From assembly GCF_003048255.1 (NCBI RefSeq), contig NZ_CP028487.1, forward strand, positions 4,278,001 to 4,342,000: a stretch of DNA of 64,000 bases, read 5' to 3'. The notes under the pieces are model-generated. The model saw only the letters and a list, made by a program, of their open reading frames with translations. It was not told the DNA's origin and made no database searches. Both the position numbers and the translations under genes were made by a program. Shown one piece after another: positions 1 through 10,737 of this stretch. Source of the DNA: Yersinia massiliensis. GTDB taxonomy: Bacteria; Pseudomonadota; Gammaproteobacteria; Enterobacterales; Enterobacteriaceae. Each line of letters opens with the position of its first letter. Within the stretch, counting starts at the first letter, position 1.

Positions 1-73
1 CGGCCGGTTGCACATCGCGTTTAATGACGCGGATAAACGCATCCCATAAAGCAGAATTATTTGTGTTATTCAT
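1..73 (-). CDS. cyuA: L-cysteine desulfidase CyuA (YhaM, UPF0597), N-terminal fragment
   Basis: Only the first 24 codons are in the window; the gene runs off the left edge. The peptide begins MNNTNNSALWDAFIRV and continues IKRDVQPA, which fits the start of the UPF0597/YhaM family, where a conserved K-x-x-V-x-P-A-L-G-C-T-E-P segment follows. The family is an iron-sulfur enzyme that breaks cysteine down to pyruvate, ammonia and sulfide. It lies 48 bp downstream of cyuP on the same strand, the known cyuPA transporter-enzyme arrangement. The assignment rests on a short peptide plus this context. Confidence 0.75.
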   Translation of the reverse strand, partial: MNNTNNSALWDAFIRVIKRDVQPA

Positions 74-121
74 AATAATACCTTCAAACATATACAGCAG
101 GTTATGTCAGATGCCGTTATT

Positions 122-1447
122 TCAAGAGAATGCCAAGAATGGAGAGATACACAATAAAACACCGGTAATAATAATCACTGTCAGTGACAGACCTTTATAT
201 TTATGCAATGCAGGTACTTTGTAGACTAAATATGCCGGAATTAAGCAACCTACCATGCCGAATATTGGGCTACAAATAGAGGTAAAACTTAATACCGGTG
301 CATTTAAAATAATCGCCCCCCAAGCCAGTAATACAGCAAAAACCATAATACCGTTTTGCACCCAACGTTCATTTATGTTCTCAGCTGGCATGATACGGCG
401 CAGTATATTTAGCACGATACCCTGTGTCGCTTCACGAAAACCTAAATACACACCAAAGAATGCGGTCATGACAGCAAAGATATTTAAAATAACACTGACA
501 ACGGTCGCCCATCCGCCAGGGAAGAATTTAGCCGCAATGGCTAGCGCAGAAATATTCTGCTCATAAGCTTTAACCGCTTCATCGTGGCCCATTGCCAGCG
601 TAAAGGAAACAGCATAGAAAAATACCGTACAAAATAGAATACCAAAAGCAATGTTCATCGCCCGTAAGGCTTTATGGCGAGCAACTTCCAGTGATTTCTC
701 TTTAGCACGGTATGAAATCACCATAGGGCTAAGTGTTTGAATAAACAGAATGGATGTTAGGGTGAATGGCAATGTAATGATGGCATTTTTTATCAGCAAA
801 CCCATGGGAGGGAGCATGCCGACATTGTACAAGTGCCACATTCCAACCATCGACACGCCCAACGCAGCGACCACCAAAAGCTTGGTTATCACCATAAAAC
901 TCGACAGTTTGAACAACAGTTTTTCACCGCGAGAAGAGATAGCCACTAACACACAAATCAAGACTAAACCGTAGAACGGGTTATCTGATAATAAGCCTTC
1001 CGTTACCCCAAAAGTCTGCAAGTAAGAGGCGCTATCATTAGTGATGGCGGTGGAATAAACAAACATCCAGATAACCAACATAATAAAGTAGAGCGCCCCT
1101 AAAACAATACCCCAGTTTTTCCCTAAATAACCACTGATGACACTCGGATAATCTTTGCACTCTGGTGACTCTGCCAATGTATTAATAAATAAACGTTGGA
1201 ATAAGTACATGGCGGGATAACCGATAATAGATGAGAGTAAAAACACCCACAATCCCATTAGGCCGACCTGTACCGGTAAGAAAACAATACCGGCACCAAT
1301 CGCCATACCAATACTCATTATTACCCAGCCAAAATCTGTACTGTCGAATTTAATCGCTTCGCGCCATTCTCTTTCAGTCATATTGGCATTTTTTGCCGCC
1401 GGAGAGTCGATTAAAATGACACTCTCATTTGTTCTTGCCGTTTCCAT
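122..1447 (-). CDS. cyuP: Cysteine/serine-type amino acid permease CyuP (YhaO, HAAAP family)
   Basis: This 441-residue inner-membrane protein has about eleven hydrophobic segments and an N-terminal cytoplasmic stretch ending in WREAIKFDSTDFGWV. The first membrane segment carries the G-M-A-I-G-A-G-I-V-F-L-P signature of the hydroxy/aromatic amino acid permease (HAAAP/SdaC) family. Among that family, YhaO (also DlsT/CyuP) fits best because a CyuA/YhaM-type gene follows directly. It would import cysteine for the desulfidase. In E. coli the pair is controlled by the cysteine-sensing regulator CyuR (DecR); I could not pick out its site here. The substrate is inferred from family and neighbour. Confidence 0.85.
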   Translation of the reverse strand: METARTNESVILIDSPAAKNANMTEREWREAIKFDSTDFGWVIMSIGMAIGAGIVFLPVQVGLMGLWVFLLSSIIGYPAMYLFQRLFINTLAESPECKDYPSVISGYLGKNWGIVLGALYFIMLVIWMFVYSTAITNDSASYLQTFGVTEGLLSDNPFYGLVLICVLVAISSRGEKLLFKLSSFMVITKLLVVAALGVSMVGMWHLYNVGMLPPMGLLIKNAIITLPFTLTSILFIQTLSPMVISYRAKEKSLEVARHKALRAMNIAFGILFCTVFFYAVSFTLAMGHDEAVKAYEQNISALAIAAKFFPGGWATVVSVILNIFAVMTAFFGVYLGFREATQGIVLNILRRIMPAENINERWVQNGIMVFAVLLAWGAIILNAPVLSFTSICSPIFGMVGCLIPAYLVYKVPALHKYKGLSLTVIIITGVLLCISPFLAFS

Positions 1448-1998
1448 AATAGGTCTCGCTTTAATCTATGATAAGTAGGTTTTATTGTTATAAAAATGTA
1501 CAGAGCGAGTTATCTGTTATTTATTTCATTGCCAATGCATAACAGAGGGCAGGTGTTATTATTTTTTGGCTATATTACGCTTGGTAATAGAGAATGTTTT
1601 TTTCACTTCGCTGCTTTAGAGGCCTTCGATTGGAAATTTATTCCACAAAAAGAGTCTTATTCTGAATTTTAATCTACCATTCTGATCATTTTGCAGTATA
1701 TTATTTCAACCAATCACCAATAAAACACTAACATATTGATAGATAACAAATATATAAAACATCCCCTTATTTAAGCGCACCTACCCCAACGATTTCCCAC
1801 AGAAAATGCGTGACACACGTCAACATCCAAAAACCACATTATAAATAAGGTTATTGATGGATTTGCCAAGGCAATCACACATTCCGTATCGATACCAGCT
1901 TGTAACAGCATAAAATATTTTATACTCGATTAATAATCATTATATTCAGAGTAATTAACTAGCATCAGCTGACTGAAATTGCCCATTTAGGAAAACGA
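1448..1998. other. AT-rich intergenic region upstream of cyuPA
   Basis: This stretch holds no convincing gene on either strand. It is AT-rich and should contain the cyuPA promoter and any CyuR operator near its left end. I see no clear inverted repeat or terminator that I would call. Confidence 0.4.
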
Positions 1999-2163
1999 AT
2001 GAAAAAGGAGAGTTGTATCTCAATTATCGCCCGTGACATGCCCTCTACACCCTAAGATGTTAGCGATGACGAGGCCGCACTTATTCCCCTCCTTAAAGAC
2101 GCCATTTCGTTTATGCTCTTAACGTGTATGAATGGTATTCCTGCACCTTATCAGGTGTCATGA
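1999..2163 (+). pseudogene. Small reading frame broken by one in-frame stop
   Basis: From the ATG at 1999, behind a purine-rich stretch, the frame reads 18 codons (MKKESCISIIARDMPSTP), meets TAA at 2053-2055, then stays open for 35 more codons (beginning DVSDDEAALIPLLKDA) to TGA at 2161. The second half is acidic and protein-like, so a single nonsense change in a former 54-residue gene is possible. I do not recognise the product. It could equally be chance; the frame is short and stands alone in an 800-bp gap. Confidence 0.25.
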
Positions 2164-2250
2164 ATGCCTCTCTTCACTTTTTTATTTTTAAAACCAACGC
2201 GTTTCCACCGAAACGCACTCGCCCTTCAAGCGACTTAATACAAGGTTAAG

Positions 2251-3294
2251 ATGGACGATTCTATGACTGATAATACTGATAAAAATACGATCCCCCTGTC
2301 GGTGCTTGATTTATCACCTATCGTGCAGGGCAAGACCCCGCGGGATGCCTTCCATGCCTCGTTAGATCTGGCACAACATGCCGAAAAGTGGGGATATCAC
2401 CGTTACTGGCTCGCTGAACACCATAATATGACGGGGATTGCCAGTGCAGCGACCTCGGTACTGATTGGCTATATTGCGGGCGGCACGAATACCATTCGAG
2501 TGGGATCGGGTGGAGTGATGCTCCCAAACCATTCGCCACTGGTGATTGCCGAGCAATTTGGTACCCTCGCCTCTCTTTACCCTGATCGTATCGATCTTGG
2601 CCTTGGCCGTGCACCGGGCAGTGATCAACGCACCATGATGGCACTACGCCGTCATTTATCCGGCGAAGTTGATAACTTCCCTGCTGATGTACGTGAACTG
2701 CAAAATTATTTTGCGCAAGTACAGCCAGGGCAAGCCGTACAAGCGGTACCGGGGCAAGGTTTACATGTTCCGTTGTGGCTACTGGGTTCAAGCCTCTACA
2801 GTGCGCAGCTCGCTGCTGCTATGGGCCTGCCATTTGGCTTCGCCTCGCATTTTGCACCAGATATGCTGCTCCAAGCACTCTCCCTATATCGGGAAAACTA
2901 TAAGCCATCGGCACAATGGCCAAAACCTTATGCCATCGTCTGCGTGAACGTGGTCGCCGCCGAGAGTGAACGCGATGCACGATTCCTGTTTACCTCGATG
3001 CAGCAACAGTTTGTTAGTCTGCGCCGTGGCACACCTGGCCAGCTTCCACCACCAGTGGAAGATATGGAGAAGATTTGCTCGCCAGCGGAGCTATTTGGCG
3101 TCGATCAAGCGTTGCGTTTATCCATCATTGGCGACAAAAGCAAAGTTCGTCATGGGCTTCAATCGCTGCTACGAGAAACTCAAGCAGATGAATTGATGAT
3201 TAATGGGCAGATTTTTGATCATCAAGCCCGTTTGAATTCCTTCGAGATCGTGGCCAGTTTGCAGCAAGATCTCCAAGCCGTTGAGCGCCTGTAA
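2251..3294 (+). CDS. yhbW: Luciferase-like monooxygenase YhbW
   Basis: This 347-residue protein belongs to the bacterial luciferase-like flavin monooxygenase superfamily (TIM barrel). It carries the family blocks [33 protein letters not shown] and [15 protein letters not shown], and matches E. coli YhbW almost throughout. The physiological substrate is unknown. Two ATGs are possible: 2251, with AAGG five bases upstream, and 2263 (MTDNTD), which matches the E. coli N-terminus. I keep 2251 for its ribosome site. It converges on deaD, and a shared terminator separates them. In E. coli the tryptophan permease gene mtr lies between these two; it is absent here. Confidence 0.9.
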   Translation: MDDSMTDNTDKNTIPLSVLDLSPIVQGKTPRDAFHASLDLAQHAEKWGYHRYWLAEHHNMTGIASAATSVLIGYIAGGTNTIRVGSGGVMLPNHSPLVIAEQFGTLASLYPDRIDLGLGRAPGSDQRTMMALRRHLSGEVDNFPADVRELQNYFAQVQPGQAVQAVPGQGLHVPLWLLGSSLYSAQLAAAMGLPFGFASHFAPDMLLQALSLYRENYKPSAQWPKPYAIVCVNVVAAESERDARFLFTSMQQQFVSLRRGTPGQLPPPVEDMEKICSPAELFGVDQALRLSIIGDKSKVRHGLQSLLRETQADELMINGQIFDHQARLNSFEIVASLQQDLQAVERL

Positions 3295-3340
3295 AGGGCA
3301 TCGAGTGACTAATCGCATCTAGCGATAAATAGCAGACATA

Positions 3341-3369
3341 AAAAAACCAGCCCGTAGGCTGGTTTTTTA
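3341..3369. terminator. Bidirectional terminator between yhbW and deaD
   Basis: A perfect stem (AAAACCAGCC / GGCTGGTTTT) with loop CGTA is flanked by A and T runs, so it can end both the yhbW and the deaD transcripts. Confidence 0.9.
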
Positions 3370-3396
3370 CGTTTAATCATCACTGATGATTAAGAC

Positions 3397-5343
3397 TTAT
3401 GCATCACCGAAGCGACGGCGAGTTGGTGCTGCTGCGGGTGCTGCGGCATCATCACGACGTGGAGCAGATGAACGCTGGCCATCACGGTTACCACGGCGCT
3501 CGCCACCATTACCGGCTGGAGCACGATCGCTACCGAATGAACGACGAGGAGGAGCACCTGCACCATCACGACGTTCTGAACGACCACCACCACGACGCTC
3601 ACCACCATTACCGCCAGCTGGACGCTCACGACGCTCGTGTGGTTGTGCATCGCCCAACAACTGCATGTTCAGCGGCTTGTTCAGGATACGAGTGCGGGTG
3701 AAGTGAGATAACATTTCGCCCGGCATACCTTTTGGTAATTCGATCGTTGAGTGAGAAGCAAACAACTTGATGTTACCGATATAACGGCTGCTGATATCAC
3801 CTTCGTTAGCGATAGCGCCAACGATATGACGAACTTCAACACCATCATCGCGGCCCACTTCAATGCGATACAGTTCCATCTCACCAACATCACGACGTTC
3901 ACGACGCGCTGGACGATCACCACCGTCACGGCTGTCACGACGGCTATCACCACGATCACGACCACGGTCATTACTGCGATCATCACGGCTGAACTCACGC
4001 TGCGGACGACGTGGCGCTTCTGGTGGCAGAATCAGAGGACGTTCGCCTTGCGCCATTTTCAGCAATGCTGCAGCCAATGTTTCGAGATCAAACTCTTCTT
4101 CTGGTTGCAGTTTAGCCAGCAATGCACGGTACAAGTCCAAATCACTGCTTTCCAGCTGTTGGCCAACTTTAGCAGCGAACTGCGCTAAGCGGCGCTCGCC
4201 CAGCAATTCTGCGTTTGGCAACTGAACTTCAGGAATAGTCAGTTTCATCGTGCGTTCGATGTTCTGCAACAGGCGACGTTCACGGTTCTCAACGAACAGT
4301 AATGCGCGACCAGCACGGCCAGCACGACCGGTACGGCCGATACGGTGAACGTAAGACTCTGAATCCATAGGGATATCATAGTTTACAACCAAGCTGATAC
4401 GTTCAACGTCCAAACCACGAGCAGCAACGTCGGTCGCGATCAGAATATCCAAACGGCCATCTTTCAGGCGGTCAAGTGTCTGCTCACGTAAAGACTGGTT
4501 CATATCGCCGTTCAGTGCAGCGCTGCTATAACCACTACGCTCCAAGGCTTCAGCCACTTCCAGTGTCGCGTTTTTAGTACGCACGAAGATGATGGCAGCG
4601 TCGAAATCTTCAGATTCCAAGAAACGCACCAACGCTTCTTTCTTGTTATAGCCGCCACCCACTCTCCAGAAGCTCTGGCTGATATCTGGACGGGTCGTCA
4701 CGCTAGACTGAATGCGCACTTCCTGCGGATCTTTCATGAAACGACGAGTAATACGACGAATCGCTTCTGGCATGGTTGCAGAGAACAACGCGGTCTGATG
4801 TTCAGCCGGGATCTGCGCCATGATAGTTTCAACGTCTTCGATAAAGCCCATACGCAGCATTTCATCTGCTTCATCCAACACCAAACCGCTCAGGTTGGAC
4901 AAGTTCAGGGTGCCACGTTTCAGGTGGTCTAACAGACGACCTGGGGTACCCACAACAATTTGTGGACCTTGGCGCAAAGCGCGTAATTGAACGTCATAAC
5001 GTTGGCCGCCGTACAGGGCCACAACGTTGACGCCATTCATATCTTTAGAGAAGCTAGACAGTGCTTCAGCGACCTGAATAGCCAACTCACGGGTTGGTGC
5101 TAATACCAGAACCTGTGGTGCTTTCAGCTCAGCTTTAATATTGTGTAACAGCGGCAGACCAAACGCGGCTGTTTTGCCACTACCTGTCTGTGCCATGCCC
5201 AATACATCACGGCCGTTTAACAGATGTGGGATACATTCCAGCTGGATAGGAGAGGGTTTTTCATAACCCAGGCCAGCCAGAGCGGAAAGAATAGGAGCGG
5301 ACAGCCCCAGATCAGCAAAAGAGGTTTCAAACTCAGTAGTCAT
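3397..5343 (-). CDS. deaD: Cold-shock DEAD-box RNA helicase DeaD (CsdA)
   Basis: This is a 648-residue ATP-dependent RNA helicase acting in 50S ribosome assembly, mRNA decay and cold adaptation. The two RecA-like lobes are complete: Walker [19 protein letters not shown] (LDEADEMLR), SAT and [11 protein letters not shown]. They are followed by the DbpA-like RNA-binding domain ([14 protein letters not shown]) and a long Arg/Gly/Asp-rich tail typical of CsdA. I start at [13 protein letters not shown], which fits the family and overlaps the end of yrbN by 11 bp. An upstream in-frame codon would add only MRHVY. The low-complexity tail spans roughly 3400-4010. Confidence 0.96.
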   Translation of the reverse strand: MTTEFETSFADLGLSAPILSALAGLGYEKPSPIQLECIPHLLNGRDVLGMAQTGSGKTAAFGLPLLHNIKAELKAPQVLVLAPTRELAIQVAEALSSFSKDMNGVNVVALYGGQRYDVQLRALRQGPQIVVGTPGRLLDHLKRGTLNLSNLSGLVLDEADEMLRMGFIEDVETIMAQIPAEHQTALFSATMPEAIRRITRRFMKDPQEVRIQSSVTTRPDISQSFWRVGGGYNKKEALVRFLESEDFDAAIIFVRTKNATLEVAEALERSGYSSAALNGDMNQSLREQTLDRLKDGRLDILIATDVAARGLDVERISLVVNYDIPMDSESYVHRIGRTGRAGRAGRALLFVENRERRLLQNIERTMKLTIPEVQLPNAELLGERRLAQFAAKVGQQLESSDLDLYRALLAKLQPEEEFDLETLAAALLKMAQGERPLILPPEAPRRPQREFSRDDRSNDRGRDRGDSRRDSRDGGDRPARRERRDVGEMELYRIEVGRDDGVEVRHIVGAIANEGDISSRYIGNIKLFASHSTIELPKGMPGEMLSHFTRTRILNKPLNMQLLGDAQPHERRERPAGGNGGERRGGGRSERRDGAGAPPRRSFGSDRAPAGNGGERRGNRDGQRSSAPRRDDAAAPAAAPTRRRFGDA

Positions 5344-5413
5344 GTACACGTGCCTCATTAATAATGGCAGCCAGTCTACATAACTCGTCGAGAAAATTTT
5401 CAGTCATTTTCAT
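5333..5413 (-). CDS. yrbN: YrbN leader-type small protein overlapping deaD
   Basis: A 26-codon frame (starts [17 protein letters not shown], ends HDY) sits just before deaD. Its TGA lies 11 bp inside deaD, so ribosomes finishing yrbN are placed at the deaD start. From memory this matches the YrbN small protein described between nlpI and deaD in E. coli. The role is not established; translational coupling of the helicase is the obvious inference. It is too short for most gene callers, and the call rests on peptide resemblance and position. Confidence 0.8.
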   Translation of the reverse strand: MKMTENFLDELCRLAAIINEARVHDY

Positions 5414-5453
5414 TGAAAAGTGTGAACCGGCTCAAATTAGATTATAAAACGAA

Positions 5454-5483
5454 CAAAAAAGCCATCACCGGTTAAGGTGATAA
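5454..5483 (-). terminator. Rho-independent terminator after nlpI
   Basis: Read on the minus strand, the stem ATCACC / GGTGAT with loop TTAACC is followed by GGC and a run of six T. It would end the nlpI transcript before the yrbN-deaD leader. Confidence 0.75.
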
Positions 5484-5528
5484 CATTGGTAAAAACCAAG
5501 TTAAATCAGGCTGATAAGTGTCCGTCAG

Positions 5529-6413
5529 CTATTGCTGGTCCGATTCCGATAGGTCGTCTTGTTCTTGGCCCAAAAGTGCCAATTCCAACAATGCATAGCG
5601 GTGCTCAACAAAGTTATGAACGTTGTTAGCTACCGTCAGTTTGAACAGCGCCGAAGCGGTGTTCTTGTCCCCCAGACTTAGGTAATGCTTACCTAAATAG
5701 AAGTCAGTTTCACTGAGATGCTCAGCGAGCGAAGTGTTATCCGTTGCATCTGCCTTGAGCCTTTCCATCAGCGTTTTTTCGCTGATCGTGCCCAGGTAGA
5801 ATTCGACAATATTCCATCCCCATTGCCCTCTGTCCGATTTCTCATAGCGTTGTTGTAACGCTACTGCCGCTGCCTTGGGATCGATTTCTCTTTCCACCAG
5901 ATACAGCCACAACGAACGGAAGGGATCATTTGGATCGTCTTGATAAAACGCCTGCAGATCATCCTGCGCCAACGGGAGTCGACCGCCATAATACAGAGCG
6001 ATACCCCGGTTTAAACGCGCGTAATTGTAAGTTGGATCAAGCTCTAGTACAGAATCAAACGCTTCATAGGCAGCATCAAAATTGCCTGCCTGCGTTAAAT
6101 AAATACCCAGATAGTTAAAAACTTCTGGCATATCAGGACGAATAGCTAACGCTTGCGAAAAATCATTTCGCGCTAGTGCTCGCAGCCCGAGGCTATCATA
6201 CAGCACTCCGCGCTCATATAAAAGCTGTGCGCGCTCATCATCCGTAAGTGCCCGACTTGCAAGGATTTGTTCCATGCGCGCCAGAATCACTTCCTGCTGC
6301 AATGTTGGTTGCAACGGGATAGCCAACACCTCGTCTTTACGCCAATCATGGTTGCTGCATCCAGCCAGCATGAGTGCTGTCGCAACGTAACACCAGCGCA
6401 AGAAAGGCTTCAT
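5529..6413 (-). CDS. nlpI: Outer-membrane lipoprotein NlpI (TPR adaptor)
   Basis: This 294-residue lipoprotein has signal peptide [19 protein letters not shown] with a lipobox (LAGC) and a mature N-terminus CSNHDW. It contains tetratricopeptide repeats (for example [22 protein letters not shown] and [15 protein letters not shown]). In E. coli NlpI scaffolds murein endopeptidases and presents MepS to the protease Prc, so it tunes peptidoglycan growth. The length equals the E. coli protein. It lies between pnp and deaD, as in other enterobacteria, and has its own terminator. Confidence 0.96.
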   Translation of the reverse strand: MKPFLRWCYVATALMLAGCSNHDWRKDEVLAIPLQPTLQQEVILARMEQILASRALTDDERAQLLYERGVLYDSLGLRALARNDFSQALAIRPDMPEVFNYLGIYLTQAGNFDAAYEAFDSVLELDPTYNYARLNRGIALYYGGRLPLAQDDLQAFYQDDPNDPFRSLWLYLVEREIDPKAAAVALQQRYEKSDRGQWGWNIVEFYLGTISEKTLMERLKADATDNTSLAEHLSETDFYLGKHYLSLGDKNTASALFKLTVANNVHNFVEHRYALLELALLGQEQDDLSESDQQ

Positions 6414-6538
6414 TTCCTACTCCCGAAGACAAACATTGGACAAACATCCTTTCATCCATTTGTTTAACACGAGGGCATCCTGTCCTCGAGATAACATAGC
6501 CCCTTACTATTATCAGTCAGGGGCTATGGAATACCGTA

Positions 6539-8659
6539 TTACTCTGCTGCTTCTGGTGCCGGAGCTTCTGCGTCAGGAGTAGTGGCTTCTTTGATGCTCA
6601 GGCGGATACGGCCTTGGCGGTCAACTTCCATTACTTTAACTGGCACTTCTTGGCCCATCTGCAGGTAGTCTGTCACTTTCTCTACACGCTTGTCAGCGAT
6701 TTGAGAAATATGAACCAGACCTTCTTTACCGCCGCCGATGGCTACAAATGCACCGAAATCAACGATACGAGTCACTTTACCCGCATAGATACGGCCCACT
6801 TCGATTTCAGCTGTAATTTCTTCAATGCGACGAATTGCGTGTTTTGCTTTATCGCCGTCAGTTGCTGCAATCTTGATGGTGCCATCATCTTCGATTTCAA
6901 TTGTAGTGCCTGTTTCATCAGTCAGCGCACGAATCACAGAACCACCTTTACCGATCACATCCTTAATTTTCTCAGGATTGATTTTCATGGTGTAGATACG
7001 TGGAGCGAACTCAGAGATATCACCACGAGGTGTGCTGATAGCCTGTTCCATAACACCCAGAATGTGCAGACGCGCACCCTTAGCTTGGTTCAGAGCCACC
7101 TGCATGATTTCGCGGGTGATACCTTCAATTTTAATGTCCATTTGCAATGCGCTGATACCGTCACGGCTACCCGCTACTTTAAAGTCCATGTCGCCCAAGT
7201 GATCTTCGTCACCCAGAATGTCAGACAGAACCACAAAGTTTTCGTCTTCTTTAACCAGACCCATCGCGATACCAGCAACAGCGGCTTTAATCGGCACACC
7301 TGCATCCATCAGCGCCAAAGAAGCACCACAAACAGAAGCCATTGAGGAAGAACCGTTAGATTCGGTGATTTCAGAAACCACACGAACAGTGTACGGGAAC
7401 TCGCTCGGGCTTGGCATCACTGCCAACACACCGCGTTTCGCCAGACGGCCATGACCAATCTCACGACGCTTCGGTGAGCCAACCATACCGGTTTCACCAA
7501 CACAATATGGAGGGAAATTATAGTGTAGCAGGAATGAGTCAGTACGCTCACCCATCAACTCATCAATATTTTGTGCATCACGGGCAGTACCCAGAGTTGC
7601 AGTGACCAGTGCCTGAGTTTCACCACGGGTGAACAACGCAGAGCCATGAGTACGTGGCAATACGCCAGTACGCACATCCAAGCCACGGATCATGTCTTTT
7701 TCACGGCCATCGATACGCGGTTCGCCACGTAATACACGGCTACGAACAACGTTCTTCTCAACATCACCCAAGATGTCCTGAATTTCAGCAGGATTCAAGG
7801 TTTCGTCTTGTGCCAACAACGCTTCAGTCACGTCAGCTTTAATAGCATCAACCTGAGTGTAACGCTCTTGTTTCTCAGTGATACGGTATGCATCGCCCAA
7901 ACGAGCTTCAGCGAGTTCAGCCACACGCGCATTCAGTGCTTCGTTCACTGGCTCTGGATGCCAATCCCACTTCGGTTTACCCGCTTCGGCAACCAAGGCA
8001 TTAATATTTTCAATCACAACTTGCTGTTGTTCGTGGCCAAAGACAACCGCGCCCAACATTTGATCTTCAGACAAGATGTCTGCTTCAGATTCAACCATCA
8101 ATACTGCGCCAGCAGTACCTGCAACAACCAAGTCCAGACGGCTTTCTTTCAGCTCGTCAGTGGTCGGGTTCAGGACATACTGGTCGTTGATGAAACCAAC
8201 ACGCGCAGCACCGATTGGACCGTTGAATGGAATACCTGACAGGCTCAATGCCGCTGAAGCACCAATCATTGCCACGATGTCTGGGTTAATTTGTGGATTA
8301 ACAGAAACAACAGTCGCAATAACCTGAACTTCATTCAGGAAGCTGTCTGGGAACAGTGGGCGAATTGGGCGGTCAATCAGACGTGAAGTCAGTGTTTCGC
8401 CTTCACTTGGGCGGCCTTCGCGACGGAAGAAGCTACCTGGGATACGGCCAGCAGCGTAGGTACGCTCCTGATAGTTAACAGTCAGTGGGAAGAAGCTCTG
8501 ACCTGGCTTGGCTTTCTTTTGGCCAACAACAGTGACGAATACTGCGGTGTCGTCCATGCTTACCATTACAGCAGCAGTTGCTTGGCGAGCCATCATGCCT
8601 GTTTCGATGGTCACGGTATGTTGACCGTACTGGAATTTACGAATAATCGGAGTCAGCAA
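6539..8659 (-). CDS. pnp: Polynucleotide phosphorylase
   Basis: This 706-residue 3'-5' phosphorolytic exoribonuclease is a degradosome component. Two RNase PH domains (the second with [10 protein letters not shown] and GRLAKRG), an all-alpha linker, a KH domain ([17 protein letters not shown]) and an S1 domain ([19 protein letters not shown]) appear in order. It ends with a short Ala/Glu/Pro tail. The start is the rare codon TTG at 8659-8657, with AAGGAT about eight bases upstream, as in E. coli, where the start is also TTG. The leader carries the classic RNase III hairpin, so autoregulation by RNase III cutting and PNPase is expected. Confidence 0.97.
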   Translation of the reverse strand: MLTPIIRKFQYGQHTVTIETGMMARQATAAVMVSMDDTAVFVTVVGQKKAKPGQSFFPLTVNYQERTYAAGRIPGSFFRREGRPSEGETLTSRLIDRPIRPLFPDSFLNEVQVIATVVSVNPQINPDIVAMIGASAALSLSGIPFNGPIGAARVGFINDQYVLNPTTDELKESRLDLVVAGTAGAVLMVESEADILSEDQMLGAVVFGHEQQQVVIENINALVAEAGKPKWDWHPEPVNEALNARVAELAEARLGDAYRITEKQERYTQVDAIKADVTEALLAQDETLNPAEIQDILGDVEKNVVRSRVLRGEPRIDGREKDMIRGLDVRTGVLPRTHGSALFTRGETQALVTATLGTARDAQNIDELMGERTDSFLLHYNFPPYCVGETGMVGSPKRREIGHGRLAKRGVLAVMPSPSEFPYTVRVVSEITESNGSSSMASVCGASLALMDAGVPIKAAVAGIAMGLVKEDENFVVLSDILGDEDHLGDMDFKVAGSRDGISALQMDIKIEGITREIMQVALNQAKGARLHILGVMEQAISTPRGDISEFAPRIYTMKINPEKIKDVIGKGGSVIRALTDETGTTIEIEDDGTIKIAATDGDKAKHAIRRIEEITAEIEVGRIYAGKVTRIVDFGAFVAIGGGKEGLVHISQIADKRVEKVTDYLQMGQEVPVKVMEVDRQGRIRLSIKEATTPDAEAPAPEAAE

Positions 8660-8732
8660 AATAGTATCCTTATACTATGCGGTGCCAGATCGTATTGACG
8701 ACCTCATCCACCTGTCACTATTACCTTCACAC

Positions 8733-8807
8733 TGCATCCTCGCGACTAATGACAATCCTTAACCCTTATTGAGTTAAAGTCTCTCATTAGCCGCGCGAAC
8801 CTCTGCA
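8733..8807 (-). promoter_or_regulatory. pnp leader RNase III hairpin
   Basis: Two long complementary arms run from TGCA at 8804-8807 to TGCA at 8733-8736. They include GGCTAATGA / TCATTAG, TTTAAC / GTTAA and CGCG / CGCG, around an AT-rich loop near 8767. In E. coli the same position holds the duplex cut by RNase III, after which PNPase destroys its own message. Position and fold match that known control. Confidence 0.85.
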
Positions 8808-8882
8808 CCGGAAGATCCTGTTTTTAAAATTTACGTAATGAACAACAACAATATACTAGCGTATTTTATCATTGCTTCTTAG

Positions 8883-8910
8883 AAAAAAGGGGCCAATTGG
8901 CCCCTTTTTC
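8883..8910 (-). terminator. rpsO terminator
   Basis: The stem GGGGCC / GGCCCC with loop AATT is followed, on the minus strand, by a T run. It sits 16 bp past the rpsO stop. As in E. coli, partial read-through should feed pnp. Confidence 0.92.
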
Positions 8911-8925
8911 CCGAAACTCGCAGAC

Positions 8926-9195
8926 TTAGCGACGCAGACCCAGACGCTCGATCAGGGAAGCATAACGTGCTACATCTTCACGCTTCAGGTAGTCCAGCAG
9001 CTTACGACGCGTGGATACCATACGCAGCAGACCACGACGGCTGTGGTGATCTTTTTTGTGCTCTGAGAAGTGACCTTGCAAATGGTTAATTTGAGCAGTC
9101 AACAGGGCAACCTGAACTTCGCTTGAACCGGTGTCATTTTCACCGCGACCGAAGTCAGCAACAATTTTAGCTTTCGCTTCAACACTTAGAGACAT
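8926..9195 (-). CDS. rpsO: 30S ribosomal protein S15
   Basis: This 89-residue protein matches S15 end to end ([17 protein letters not shown]..., with the rRNA-binding [26 protein letters not shown] segment). S15 binds the central domain of 16S rRNA early in 30S assembly and represses its own message. It lies between truB and pnp, as in E. coli. Confidence 0.98.
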   Translation of the reverse strand: MSLSVEAKAKIVADFGRGENDTGSSEVQVALLTAQINHLQGHFSEHKKDHHSRRGLLRMVSTRRKLLDYLKREDVARYASLIERLGLRR

Positions 9196-9316
9196 GATAC
9201 AACTCCAAATATATAGATAAATTAAGACAGGCGCCGATCTCTAATTCAGCAACCCAATATGTAAGCCGCACTATTCTACTCTTTGAGCCGTGGGATCGCA
9301 AGGTAGGCCGCTAGAC

Positions 9317-10261
9317 CTACTCGGCGTATTCTACAACCAAGCGTTTCGGTGCAACTCGACCATCTTCTGCGATGGTACCAATTCCGATGAAGTTACGTTC
9401 TTCACCTTCGGTGATTCGGACCATCCCTTCATTCGGTGCACCAGCGACATGTACAGGTTGACCTTGTTTAACATAGGCCGCCACTGCCGGTAACAGGTTG
9501 ACTTCAGGGAAATTGACTACTGCACTGTCCATTGGAAGCAACAACAGATCCAGTTCAGGATTTGGCGAACGTTCTTCTGCCTGTGCCGCTTCAACCATGG
9601 CTGACAGCTGTTCTAACGTCACCATGCGCTCACTAGGATAAGTCGCCACTTGTAAGCGGCGCAAATAACTCACATGCGCACCGCAACCTAACAACTCACC
9701 CAAATCATCGATAATGGTGCGAATGTAGGTGCCCTTGGAACAGTGGATTTCTAACTCGAGATCGTTGCCTTCCCAGCGAATAAAAAGCAACTCGTACACG
9801 GTGATGCTACGTGCCTCACGCTCGACTTCAATCCCCTGACGGGCATATTCATACAGCGGTTTGCCCTGATGCTTCAATGCAGAATACATTGACGGTATTT
9901 GCTGGCTATCGCCACGAAAACGATCCAGTGCAGCATCCATTTGAGCCTGAGTCACGTTGACTTCCCGCTCACTGATTAATGCGCCTTCAGCGTCAGAAGT
10001 ATCAGTACGTTGCCCTAAACGAGCCACCACACGATAACGCTTATCTGAATCCAGCAAAAATTGAGAGAACTTGGTGGCTTCACCTAAGCAGATAGGTAAC
10101 ATACCGGTCGCCAGTGGATCAAGCGCACCGGTATGCCCAGCTCGGTTAGCACTAAAGAGACGTTTTACTTTCTGTAAAACGTCATTAGAGGAGAGGCCCA
10201 GCGGCTTATCCAATAACAGAACGCCGTTAATGTCACGGCCGCGACGACGTGGACGACCCAT
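9317..10261 (-). CDS. truB: tRNA pseudouridine-55 synthase TruB
   Basis: This 314-residue enzyme makes pseudouridine 55 in the T-loop of tRNAs. The catalytic motif [15 protein letters not shown] (catalytic Asp) lies near residue 48, and a C-terminal PUA-like domain follows. Its ATG shares one base with the rbfA stop (TAATG), so translation is coupled to rbfA. Confidence 0.97.
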   Translation of the reverse strand: MGRPRRRGRDINGVLLLDKPLGLSSNDVLQKVKRLFSANRAGHTGALDPLATGMLPICLGEATKFSQFLLDSDKRYRVVARLGQRTDTSDAEGALISEREVNVTQAQMDAALDRFRGDSQQIPSMYSALKHQGKPLYEYARQGIEVEREARSITVYELLFIRWEGNDLELEIHCSKGTYIRTIIDDLGELLGCGAHVSYLRRLQVATYPSERMVTLEQLSAMVEAAQAEERSPNPELDLLLLPMDSAVVNFPEVNLLPAVAAYVKQGQPVHVAGAPNEGMVRITEGEERNFIGIGTIAEDGRVAPKRLVVEYAE

Positions 10262-10671
10262 TACTTCTCCTCGTCACTACCTGGATTGACTTGGCGCTCC
10301 ACATCATTTTTGATGACGTTCGTCACGAGGTTAGACATCCGCATCCCTTCAATCAGAGAGTTATCATAAGCGAAGGTCAACTCTGGCACGATACGCAAAC
10401 GCATCGCTTTACCCAGCAAAGTACGGATGTATCCAGAAGCATCTTGCAAAGCTTTAATGCCATTTTTTACCGTATCCGGATCGGCGTCATCCGTTAATAC
10501 ATTCAAGAAGGTGACGAAAACTTTCGCGTAAGCCAAATCACGGGACAGTTCGATACCGGATACCGTTGCCATGCCTACACGGGGATCTTTGATTTCACGT
10601 TGTAAGATGAGTGCGATCTCTTTTTGCATTTCCTGCGAAACACGCTGAGAACGGCTGAATTCTTTTGCCAT
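10261..10671 (-). CDS. rbfA: 30S ribosome-binding factor RbfA
   Basis: This 136-residue single-KH cold-shock factor promotes late 16S rRNA maturation. It carries the family segments [14 protein letters not shown] and VTFLNVL. The start is [15 protein letters not shown] at 10671, the family N-terminus, preceded by GGAGA; an in-frame extension would add 18 unconserved residues. It is the gene after infB and overlaps truB by one base. Confidence 0.97.
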   Translation of the reverse strand: MAKEFSRSQRVSQEMQKEIALILQREIKDPRVGMATVSGIELSRDLAYAKVFVTFLNVLTDDADPDTVKNGIKALQDASGYIRTLLGKAMRLRIVPELTFAYDNSLIEGMRMSNLVTNVIKNDVERQVNPGSDEEK

Positions 10672-10737
10672 TTGGATTCTCCAGACAGTTTGGGGGGCCA
10701 AGGCCCCCCAAATGGATATAAGCAAATCTAGAAGTGC

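Noticed and set aside
3400..4010. Repeated CACGACG-type units suggesting a CRISPR or tandem repeat
   Set aside because: They encode the Arg/Gly/Asp-rich tail of DeaD; unit lengths vary and no spacer pattern exists.
6614..7345. 243-codon plus-strand frame opposite pnp
   Set aside because: It lies wholly antisense to the conserved core of PNPase and has no protein-family features.
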